Part shown: positions 1-5,269 of the stretch, one piece after another
Numbering within the stretch: the first letter of the stretch is position 1
Layout: every line of letters starts with the position of its first letter
Origin: Cocleimonas sp.
Lineage (GTDB): Bacteria > Pseudomonadota > Gammaproteobacteria > Thiotrichales > Thiotrichaceae
Length of the DNA stretch: 11,216 nt
NCBI GenBank assembly: GCA_023145485.1
Contig: JAGLDT010000268.1
Span: forward strand, 1 to 11,216
Direction of reading: 5' to 3'
The notes under the pieces: model-generated
What the model was told of the DNA's origin: nothing
The model's database searches: none
Seen by the model: the letters and a program-made list of their open reading frames with translations, nothing else
Position numbers and translations under genes: made by a program

Positions 1-159
1 ACGTGAGTGATGATCATGAATGTGTGTTTTAAAGTGTCCTGTAAGATGCTTGATATTCGCTGTTAATAGCGCGACTTGCACCTCCGAAGACCCGGTATCA
101 GTGTCTGATGTGCGATATTCTTCAACGATTTTCGCTTTTGTTGCTGCGTTCAGAGACAT
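1..159 (-). CDS. rpsO: 30S ribosomal protein S15, N-terminal part (cut by window edge)
   Basis: S15 is a primary 16S rRNA-binding protein that nucleates assembly of the 30S platform. Reading the minus strand from the ATG at 157-159 gives 53 codons open to the edge. Recognisable S15 signatures are DTGSSEVQVALLTANI (residues 21-36), then HLTGHF (38-43) and the terminal DHHSR, which contains the conserved rRNA-contacting HHSR segment. The family is about 89 residues, so roughly 36 lie outside the window. The Shine-Dalgarno is weak (GGA about 8-10 bases upstream), as is common for an autoregulated ribosomal gene. In most gammaproteobacteria truB lies directly upstream on the same strand. Here a Uma2-family gene occupies that position 127 bases away. 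Identity is very secure. Confidence 0.96.
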   Translation of the reverse strand, partial: MSLNAATKAKIVEEYRTSDTDTGSSEVQVALLTANIKHLTGHFKTHIHDHHSR

Positions 160-178
160 GTCCAAAGTTCCAGATTAA

Positions 179-230
179 ATCCTAGCCTATAGGCTGAGGA
201 TGGTTGCTAATAATGATCGTTTTCACGACC
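179..230 (-). promoter_or_regulatory. Structured rpsO 5' leader (two hairpins), possible S15 autoregulatory RNA
   Basis: In the minus-strand transcript, 230 to 215 folds as GGUCGU-GAAA-ACGAUC, a six-pair stem (one G-U) closed by a GAAA (GNRA) tetraloop. Next, 201 to 179 folds as AUCCU / bulged C / AGCC-UAUA-GGCU / AGGAU, a nine-pair stem. The second hairpin ends about 20 bases before the rpsO start codon. A third short pairing (CCC with GGG, 230-241) would compete with the base of the first hairpin. Known S15 genes in several bacterial groups are repressed by S15 binding to such leaders. That this leader does so is inference. Confidence 0.5.
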
Positions 231-245
231 CCTAAAAAGGGCGCG

Positions 246-254
246 ATAGTATCA
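246..254 (-). promoter_or_regulatory. Candidate extended -10 promoter of rpsO
   Basis: On the minus strand this reads TGA-TACTAT, an extended -10 (TG, one base, then a hexamer matching TATAAT at 4 of 6). No good -35 lies 16-18 bases upstream, which an extended -10 can tolerate. Transcription would start near 238-240 and give a leader of about 80 bases that contains the hairpins at 179-230. The gene upstream has no visible terminator, so some read-through into rpsO is also possible. This is inference from motif and position only. Confidence 0.4.
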
Positions 255-286
255 TGGTCTTTGATAAATGTGTAATACTAAACAGC

Positions 287-856
287 TTATTTCAAAAACT
301 CCCACTCGATGTTTAAATTTTCAAAAATAGAGACGCTGATACTTTCCTCAAGTGACGAAACACTTGGTAAATCATAGATCCCTTCTTCATTCAAACAATA
401 GATCATCACCCATTGCTCCACTGGATGAATAATCCAATATTCACGCACGCCATGCTGTTGGTAAAGCATGCGTTTAGCACCCATATCTTTAACAGCCGTT
501 GAAGGTGATAAAATTTCCACAATCCAATCAGGTGCTCCGCGACAACCTTTCCTATCTAGTTTTGATTGATCACAAACGACCAGTAAATCAGGCTGTACAA
601 CCGTGTCAATTTGATCATCTGCTTCATCTTTTTGAGGTAAGCGTACATCAAAAGGGGCGACATAACCTTTACAAGACTTTCCTTGTAAATAATTTCTTAC
701 CTGTCCTGCTAATTCAAATACAATTTCCTGATGAATACGTAATGGTGCGTTCATTGCATAGGCTGTGCCTTCAATTAACTCCCAGCGTTCATCCTCTGGC
801 CATTGACAATAGTCCGCATAGTAAAAATGATCTTTTAACTGTTCTGCTGTACTCAT
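287..856 (-). CDS. Uma2 family (DUF820) putative restriction-endonuclease-like protein
   Basis: This 189-residue protein has the Uma2/DUF820 pattern, a PD-(D/E)XK nuclease-fold family that is abundant in cyanobacteria and filamentous sulfur bacteria and has no settled role. Visible family motifs are WELIEG near residues 25-30, FDVRLP at 69-74, VQPDLLVV at 87-94 (candidate metal ligand Asp90), WIVEILSPST at 111-120 (candidate catalytic Glu114), and a lysine-containing helix followed by GVREYWIIHP at 136-145. Length is normal for the family and all motifs are present, so it is probably intact. The ATG at 854-856 has AAAGGT about 9 bases upstream. No toxin, antitoxin or methyltransferase partner is visible next to it. 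It is expected in the cytoplasm. The family assignment is strong. The DNA-cleaving activity is inferred. Confidence 0.88.
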   Translation of the reverse strand: MSTAEQLKDHFYYADYCQWPEDERWELIEGTAYAMNAPLRIHQEIVFELAGQVRNYLQGKSCKGYVAPFDVRLPQKDEADDQIDTVVQPDLLVVCDQSKLDRKGCRGAPDWIVEILSPSTAVKDMGAKRMLYQQHGVREYWIIHPVEQWVMIYCLNEEGIYDLPSVSSLEESISVSIFENLNIEWEFLK

Positions 857-924
857 TATTTAGTGACCTTTATTTTTTATGACACACAGAGGACTGAGGA
901 ACATACTCCCTCCGTTATTACCTA

Positions 925-933
925 ATATTAGCA
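925..933 (-). promoter_or_regulatory. Candidate extended -10 promoter of the Uma2 gene
   Basis: On the minus strand this reads TGC-TAATAT, an extended -10 with a 4/6 hexamer. It lies about 70 bases before the Uma2 start and would give a leader of about 60 bases. The -35 region is poor. A perfect TTGACA also occurs further upstream on this strand (near 978-983), but no matching -10 was found at correct spacing. Confidence 0.25.
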
Positions 934-1041
934 TAGTTGAATGTTTGATTTTCCGCTATGCTGTGATTTCGCTATGTCAATGTACGTTAAATACTCAAAG
1001 CATAATAGCCTTCCTAATTGCTCAATTACTTCGCCTTAACA

Positions 1042-1224
1042 ATGAAAAAATTTAAACGATACCGTCATCTGCTAGTCTTACTCTCGATACTCTTCTCCTC
1101 TAGTGCCTGTAATAATAGTAGCGAAGTATTCGAGGAGGAATTTACACCACTTAGTTGCACTATTCCTGGAGAGCTTCAATTAGGTAACGAAACAAAAGAT
1201 TTACTGAGTCAATACAAAAGGTAG
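1042..1224 (+). CDS. Tiny predicted lipoprotein, unknown function
   Basis: This 60-residue protein is not one I recognise. It starts with a basic stretch (MKKFKRYRH), then a hydrophobic core (LLVLLSILF) and SSSAC, a slightly atypical lipobox (Ser instead of Leu at -3) with Cys23 as the lipidation site. Asn-Asn after the cysteine argues for outer-membrane sorting. The mature part is only about 38 residues, with an acidic run (EVFEEE) and a second cysteine at 39. I chose the ATG at 1042 because it puts the basic residues directly before the hydrophobic core. A TTG at 1018 would add eight residues. There is no clear Shine-Dalgarno. A CATAAT at 1001-1006 could be a -10. After the stop, another frame stays open for about 13 codons, so a frameshifted longer ancestor cannot be excluded. 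Confidence 0.5.
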   Translation: MKKFKRYRHLLVLLSILFSSSACNNSSEVFEEEFTPLSCTIPGELQLGNETKDLLSQYKR

Positions 1225-1311
1225 TATTAGAGCGCATTATCGAATAATTGCTTAAAAATACGCAAAAAAAATGTGATGATTGCACTCTTGTTAAAATGGA
1301 AATAGGCAACG

Positions 1312-2001
1312 ATGCATCAACTTCTAAATAACCTAATTAATCTACTCAAGTGGCCTGTCGCATTCTTTTCTATTGTGCTACTGATCCCCGTTAGTCAACG
1401 TCTATGGAATGTGCTGGATTATATTTACCACCATTTTGATGCCTACTCTTTGTTGCTCTATGGCATGGTCAGCTATTTCATCCTCTGGTATTTATGGCTA
1501 CGCTACAGCGTTATGATGCGCTGGTTTAGTACCTTAGAGCATGAACTAACCCATGCAACCTTTGCTATTTTATCGCTCAACCGTGTCACTGCATTAAATG
1601 CAACAGGTCATGCTGGGGGTGTGATGCATTATCAAGGGTATGGAAACTGGGTTATCACCTTAGCCCCCTATTTTGTCCCCACGGTTAGTCTCGTTGTACT
1701 ACTCATTTTATCCCTTGCTAAAGCCACCCATTACCCTGTTTTACTTTTTATTATGGGGTTCAGTATTGCTTATCATCTACAATCAACATGGCAAGAAACA
1801 CATCACGGACAGACTGACTTACAACAATCAGGCTGGTTATTTGTCTGGCTTTTTCTACCCACCGCTAATTTATTAATGATGCTAATGATGTTAACCGCAC
1901 TGCCTAATGATGCGTTAAGTGCTGAACGTAGCTTCCATTATATTTGGCAAGATGTGCAACAATACTGGATTACTTTTAAATCATTACAAACAAATCCATA
2001 A
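1312..2001 (+). CDS. M50-like membrane zinc metallopeptidase
   Basis: This 229-residue multi-pass protein has hydrophobic segments at about 14-28, 45-65, 113-135, 141-157 and 175-195. A zinc-peptidase motif, HELTH, lies at residues 77-81 right after the second segment, giving two histidine ligands and the catalytic Glu78. A conserved-looking NATGHAGGVMHYQG stretch (96-109) follows, and the DLQQSG at 169-174 could supply the third metal ligand (Asp169), as the later Asp does in M50 proteases. That would make it an intramembrane or membrane-embedded peptidase. The substrate is unknown and no sigma factor or anti-sigma factor is adjacent. The start is fixed by an in-frame stop at 1303-1305, and only a short AGG precedes the ATG. 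It ends before a strong terminator. The motif is certain and the subfamily is less so. Confidence 0.7.
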   Translation: MHQLLNNLINLLKWPVAFFSIVLLIPVSQRLWNVLDYIYHHFDAYSLLLYGMVSYFILWYLWLRYSVMMRWFSTLEHELTHATFAILSLNRVTALNATGHAGGVMHYQGYGNWVITLAPYFVPTVSLVVLLILSLAKATHYPVLLFIMGFSIAYHLQSTWQETHHGQTDLQQSGWLFVWLFLPTANLLMMLMMLTALPNDALSAERSFHYIWQDVQQYWITFKSLQTNP

Positions 2002-2067
2002 ACACGTTTGACAGCAAAACCAGTGAGAGGAATCTCCAAGCAATTAAGTTACTTGGAACTTCCTGAC

Positions 2068-2117
2068 AAAAAAGTAAGGCTCTATTTACAAATTTATAAA
2101 TAGAGCCTTACTTTTTT
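2068..2117. terminator. Bidirectional intrinsic terminator
   Basis: This is a perfect 21-bp inverted repeat (2068-2088 with 2097-2117) around an 8-base loop. Each arm begins or ends with an A6/T6 run, so the stem is followed by a T tract on both strands. It lies between the convergent M50-like gene and the FTP-like gene and should end both transcripts. Confidence 0.93.
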
Positions 2118-2161
2118 ATTATCTCACGCCTTTAAAGATAGAAGCGTTTCACAGTTAGACG

Positions 2162-3064
2162 TTAGTCATTATCATGCTTATCGGCTAAATCTGTTAAAGG
2201 AATCAGTAGCTGATAAGGGGTTGGTAAAGAATTGACCGATACGACTGCAACGGGTTTGAAATTATTGCCTTTATCCGTTTTTGCATAAGCTAAGGCTGAT
2301 ACTATCTTCATAGAAGAGTCGGGATCTTGCGTCATAATTTCCTTTACAGCGTGTTGAATAATATCTTTTCTTGAACGTAATCTTGCATCATTGTCCAATT
2401 TGAAAGCAGACCATTTAACACCTAAGCGTTGCACTTGCCCTTCATTCGATAACGCCATGCGTATATTATTACCATAGATAGGTAATCCATTAATTTGGCG
2501 TTGAACATACACTAAACGGTACATTTCATGAAGATCTTCGATTTCCTTAGCACCTGCTTTAGCGCCACCTGCCATTTGCATTCTCATTAATGGGTCTTTC
2601 ATTTCTTCCAAAGAAAAACCAAGTTTTTCAAATGAATTTAATGCAATTTCTTGTGCTTCTTTTTCTGGAATAGCTTTTGTTTTAGCATCTTTTTCAAAAT
2701 TCCAAGCATGTATTCTGTTGATATAACGCATTTTTCCTTTTTTTGAGTCTAAACGCACAAAACGGTTACCCTCTGCAATCTGTGTTCCGCCCTCTGGAGG
2801 CTTTTGTTCAAACCCTTTATTACCTAACACTTCTGCTACCTTATTAAAAGAGAGACGAGCAAGAGGATTTGAATCTGATTTTGCACTTAGGATTGATTCA
2901 TCCCAATCAGGTAAAGATTCCTCGATTAACGTCGCAATCGTGCCTTCTTCTATGCGATTATCTCCCTTCAATGCTTTCTCTTCTGCAAAAGCAACCAAGC
3001 TAGTGGATAATATTGCTACACCTAAAATCAATTGACTAAGTTGTTTTTTCATATTTGTTTTCAT
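2162..3064 (-). CDS. Secreted stand-alone FTP/PepSY-like protein (possible propeptide or inhibitor)
   Basis: This 300-residue protein starts at an ATG with AAAGGA about 8 bases upstream. A Sec signal peptide is clear: basic start, hydrophobic core, and cleavage after AFA (residues 25-27). The clearest homology signal is at about 184-222, with RQINGLPIYGNNIRMAL followed by NEGQV and GVKW. This matches the fungalysin/thermolysin propeptide (FTP) and PepSY pattern of an 'inG.PvyG..i' strand pair. In thermolysin-type proteases this domain precedes the catalytic HExxH domain and keeps it inactive. Here no HExxH or other catalytic domain follows, so it is a free-standing copy. It is the second gene of an operon, 43 bases after the DUF6345-like gene, which suggests it folds, inhibits or partners that secreted protein. 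The domain call is fairly sure. The role is inferred. Confidence 0.68.
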   Translation of the reverse strand: MKTNMKKQLSQLILGVAILSTSLVAFAEEKALKGDNRIEEGTIATLIEESLPDWDESILSAKSDSNPLARLSFNKVAEVLGNKGFEQKPPEGGTQIAEGNRFVRLDSKKGKMRYINRIHAWNFEKDAKTKAIPEKEAQEIALNSFEKLGFSLEEMKDPLMRMQMAGGAKAGAKEIEDLHEMYRLVYVQRQINGLPIYGNNIRMALSNEGQVQRLGVKWSAFKLDNDARLRSRKDIIQHAVKEIMTQDPDSSMKIVSALAYAKTDKGNNFKPVAVVSVNSLPTPYQLLIPLTDLADKHDND

Positions 3065-3107
3065 CGTATATTCCTTTATTTTCCTTCAATTTATTCAATT
3101 GATATTT

Positions 3108-4004
3108 TTATTGGCTTCTATCACTATTGATGACTGTTTCAGCTTGTGGATCACAACCTGAAATAAACGTTACGCCCCAGTAACCAATACTGCTGGGATC
3201 TGAATGCACATTGTTATAGCGCTCAGTCCCAATACGATTCCAAGTGTCTGAACTATTCGCTCCCACCGCATAAGAAACAGGGCATTGATCGTCATTATCA
3301 ACGATATTAGGTATATACATATTGTCCAACCAAGAGTCTGCTATGGTTGATGAAAAAGCATCATCTGCAAAATCCTCATAGTCATTCACAAGTCCTGATC
3401 CAATCCACATCAACCCATGAAAACCATTCACTTGATGTAAACGTCCAAATCCTTGCCACCAACTACTCCATTGGTTGTCATCCATACTTTGACACGACGA
3501 TAAATGTAAAAACTCTAAATCTTGATCACCAGCCTCCATTTCACTTCGCATGATATTGCAATCTCCCCCGCCCGATTCATTAACCCGTACACGACCTCCA
3601 TAATTGTTGCCTGACTCAAAACCATGCAGTGCGATTAAAGCGGCATCCCCTTCATCCATATGATTATGGTCATTACCCCAGCTAACAACAGAACGATCTG
3701 CAAACAGGCTGTTAACAAGATGTCCATTGACCTTTCGTCCATCACGACTAAACGCATCCGCACAGTGCCCTGAAAGACACCATCCAAAGATACTATAACC
3801 TTCATCCGTAATCTCGTCGTACCACGCATCAGCCATATTATCCCACGCATTACGTGTGCTTCCAGAACAGCCAGCATTCCATGTTGTGACCGCATAGCTT
3901 TTAGCTTCTTGTCGAGCCTCTGCTGTTGTTGCTAACAATGCAGGCATTAATAATGCAAATGCTGTTAATGTTGGGACTATTGTTTTCATTTTATAAGCTT
4001 TCAT
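3108..4004 (-). CDS. Secreted DUF6345-like protein with caspase-fold-like His/Cys arrangement
   Basis: I chose the ATG at 4002-4004 because AGAAGG lies 4 bases upstream. An ATG 15 bases earlier has no Shine-Dalgarno. This gives 298 residues with a Sec signal peptide ending near TAEA. Using numbering from the upstream ATG (subtract 5 for this start), the mature protein has a hydrophobic strand ending in ALIALHG (His132-Gly133) and, about 44 residues on, a strand ending in LEFLHLSSCQS (Cys176). A strand then HG, followed by a strand then SC, is how clan CD cysteine peptidases (caspase, gingipain, legumain, clostripain) present their dyad. Many other cysteines (51, 81, 86, 154, 246, 289) suggest disulfides outside the cytoplasm. 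I place it near DUF6345 from memory of family sequences. Catalysis is inference. It heads an operon with the FTP-like gene. Confidence 0.62.
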   Translation of the reverse strand: MKAYKMKTIVPTLTAFALLMPALLATTAEARQEAKSYAVTTWNAGCSGSTRNAWDNMADAWYDEITDEGYSIFGWCLSGHCADAFSRDGRKVNGHLVNSLFADRSVVSWGNDHNHMDEGDAALIALHGFESGNNYGGRVRVNESGGGDCNIMRSEMEAGDQDLEFLHLSSCQSMDDNQWSSWWQGFGRLHQVNGFHGLMWIGSGLVNDYEDFADDAFSSTIADSWLDNMYIPNIVDNDDQCPVSYAVGANSSDTWNRIGTERYNNVHSDPSSIGYWGVTFISGCDPQAETVINSDRSQ

Positions 4005-4074
4005 CAATCCTTCTCGCATAAATTAATAAATATTTTTTTCTTTATATTTAGTAGATCTCCTCTCTACGCAATAA

Positions 4075-4117
4075 AGAATACAGAGGGTGAAATACGCGTT
4101 CTGTGAGATTTTTCACA
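4075..4117 (-). promoter_or_regulatory. CRP-type operator and class II promoter of the DUF6345-like/FTP-like operon
   Basis: Positions 4102-4117 read TGTGA-N6-TCACA, both half-sites identical to the CRP/Vfr consensus. On the minus strand a -10-like TATTCT lies at 4075-4080 (4/6). If transcription starts about 7 bases on, near 4068, the palindrome centre (4109.5) falls at -41.5, the standard class II activator position, where it replaces a weak -35. The leader to the start codon would be about 63 bases. The palindrome is seen directly. The regulator is inferred, and an FNR-like protein is less likely because the site lacks TTGAT. Confidence 0.66.
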
Positions 4118-4410
4118 AAATGGTAAAAAAAACTAAAATAAAGATATGAAATGACTAATAACCATTCAGCTAGTTATGCTTTAGTAAAACAAGGGGAGGG
4201 GAGATTCATTCTTTATCAATTCCACTATAGCAATACAAATTATAGTGGCAGTAGTATCCATACCTTTTGCTATTATATTGGTAATAAATAATATTCTAAT
4301 ACTGTTGACTTTTTGTTATAAATATGATTTTTTATAATAGCCATTGATCGAATAGATTTATTTTCAGGTGAGATATAAGTTTAATAACACGCTAGCTAGG
4401 AACAACTATC
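4118..4410. other. AT-rich intergenic region with no supported gene
   Basis: Between the CRP-controlled promoter and the micro-protein gene I see no standard ORF. It holds a purine run (AAGGGGAGGGGAG, 4191-4203), the inverted repeat at 4222-4248, a perfect TATAAT at 4333-4338 (with TTGACT at 4305-4310, but 22 bases apart, too long for a normal sigma-70 pair), and the AGGA Shine-Dalgarno of the next gene at 4398-4401. The promoter of the micro-protein gene is probably in here. TATAAT at 4333 would give a leader of about 65 bases. Confidence 0.5.
4222..4248. repeat. 8-bp perfect inverted repeat, possible operator
   Basis: CCACTATA (4222-4229) and TATAGTGG (4241-4248) flank an 11-base loop. There is no T tract, so it is not a terminator. 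It lies about 85 bases upstream of the TATAAT at 4333 and could be a protein-binding palindrome or an RNA hairpin. Confidence 0.45.
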
Positions 4411-4515
4411 ATGAATACAATCAAAACATTTTGTCAACATTGTGTTGTCGCAGGAATTATTATGCTATCCATTATTACAGGGGTTGTATTAGTTTGGACG
4501 CAGTTTTTTATCTAA
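4411..4515 (+). CDS. 34-residue single-pass membrane micro-protein, unknown function
   Basis: An ATG at 4411 is preceded by AGGA with a 9-base gap, the best-spaced Shine-Dalgarno in this part of the window. The product starts MNTIKTFCQHC, then has one continuous hydrophobic helix of about 22 residues (VVAGIIMLSIITGVVLVWTQ) and ends FFI. It has two cysteines (8 and 11) in a C-x-x-C arrangement just before the helix, and a single basic residue (Lys5) on that side, which weakly suggests N-in. The C-x-x-C pair could bind metal or form a disulfide. I know no family for it. It resembles the many one-helix bacterial small proteins that modulate larger membrane proteins. A hairpin follows at 4542-4578. 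It is too short for most gene callers and may be unannotated. Confidence 0.55.
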   Translation: MNTIKTFCQHCVVAGIIMLSIITGVVLVWTQFFI

Positions 4516-4541
4516 TTTTTTTGCTGATTATTTAAATTAAA

Positions 4542-4578
4542 CCTGAAAGCTGACTTCTGATGGAAGTCGCTTTTCAGG
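4542..4578. terminator. Imperfect hairpin after the micro-protein gene, weak terminator candidate
   Basis: CCTGAAAGC-T-GACTTC pairs with GAAGTC-GC-TTTTCAGG around a 5-base loop (4558-4562), with a bulged T and one extra T in the A/T part. It is not followed by a T tract on the plus strand. On the minus strand it is followed by TTTAATTT. It lies 27 bases after the micro-protein stop. Confidence 0.4.
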
Positions 4579-4690
4579 GCGCTACACTCTCGTTAAAAAA
4601 CACCTTTCAATCAATTCACGCTCTGGCTCAATGCCAATGACCTTGTTAAAATACAAACAATAATCAAAATAACCGACTAGGTAATAAGCA

Positions 4691-5125
4691 ATGACGATTG
4701 ATCGAATGATTCACTTAGCCGTGGGAATCGCTTTTTTTGCGCTCTTTTTCAAGCTATCAAAAACCTCGAATAACTCAAAACTATTCATAACAGGGCTAAT
4801 CACCATGGCAGTCGGCACGTGGATGCCCGACTGGGATCTCTGGCTAGGCATCGGCTATCACCGCAGTCCTCTCACCCATAGCGCATTACCTGCCATCCTC
4901 TTTGGTATTGTTGTGTTTAAAAGCAAACTCTCACCGATGCTATTGATTGGTTTCTGCTTAGGACTAGCCTCGCACCTGTTCTGGGATATTATCGCTTACG
5001 GTAACGTTCACTGGATTAAAGGCGGAAATAATGATCGGCTATTTTTATTTGTTAATACCGTTTTATTGATTATTGCAGTCATTGTGGTTAATCATCGGTA
5101 TTTTGGGAGTCAGAAGGTTAAATAA
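4691..5125 (+). CDS. YdjM/DUF457-family membrane-bound metal-dependent hydrolase-like protein
   Basis: This 144-residue protein has about four to five hydrophobic helices (about 7-20, 31-44, 64-77, 83-98 and 117-134). Between them are the metal-ligand motifs of the DUF457/YdjM family in order: PDWD at 46-49, HRSPLTHS at 57-64 and ASHLFWD at 93-99. These aspartates and histidines probably bind a divalent metal at the membrane. The family is annotated as a membrane hydrolase but its substrate is not established. In E. coli, ydjM is LexA-regulated, but I see no SOS box here. The protein is a little shorter than the usual family length but has all motifs. AGGT with an 8-base gap supports the ATG. 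It is probably a single-gene unit ended by the terminator at 5177-5225. Confidence 0.82.
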   Translation: MTIDRMIHLAVGIAFFALFFKLSKTSNNSKLFITGLITMAVGTWMPDWDLWLGIGYHRSPLTHSALPAILFGIVVFKSKLSPMLLIGFCLGLASHLFWDIIAYGNVHWIKGGNNDRLFLFVNTVLLIIAVIVVNHRYFGSQKVK

Positions 5126-5176
5126 ATCTAGTTTTAATTTCAGGAACTATAGGGATTTTATTGTTAGTGAAAATTC

Positions 5177-5225
5177 AATAACACCCCCTTCCTTAACCCC
5201 GTATTAAGCTATTGGGTGTTATTTT
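5177..5225 (+). terminator. Intrinsic terminator after the YdjM-like gene
   Basis: AATAACACCC (5177-5186) pairs with GGGTGTTATT (5214-5223), and a smaller CTTAA/TTAAG pair (5192-5196 with 5204-5208) sits inside the 27-base loop. The T run extends to 5225. It separates the YdjM-like gene from the surface-protein gene. Confidence 0.75.
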
Positions 5226-5269
5226 ACCGAGTGCTAAATAGACAATAAAAATAATCATAACGGGGAACT

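Noticed and set aside
951..976. Direct repeat TTCCGCTATG / TTTCGCTATG with a 16-base period between the divergent genes.
   Set aside because: Only two imperfect 10-base copies, with no promoter clearly placed beside them; it could be chance.
978..983. Perfect TTGACA on the minus strand upstream of the Uma2 gene.
   Set aside because: No acceptable -10 lies 16-18 bases downstream, so it is not called as a promoter.
3635..3895. 86-residue minus-strand frame inside the DUF6345-like gene.
   Set aside because: It overlaps a gene with a good signal peptide and ribosome site, has no family resemblance and is an out-of-frame shadow.
4191..4337. Open frame encoding a very hydrophobic peptide after a GGGGAGGGGAG Shine-Dalgarno-like run.
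   Set aside because: There is no ATG, GTG or TTG at proper distance from the purine run; the first GTG (4245) lacks its own ribosome site and lies inside the inverted repeat. AT-rich DNA easily gives Ile/Val/Leu codons.
4305..4338. TTGACT plus perfect TATAAT as a sigma-70 promoter.
   Set aside because: The spacing is 22 bases instead of 16-18, so the two boxes cannot be used together; TATAAT alone may still be a -10.
4691..5125. LexA (SOS) control of the YdjM-like gene, as in E. coli.
   Set aside because: No CTGT-N8-ACAG-type box is visible in the upstream region.
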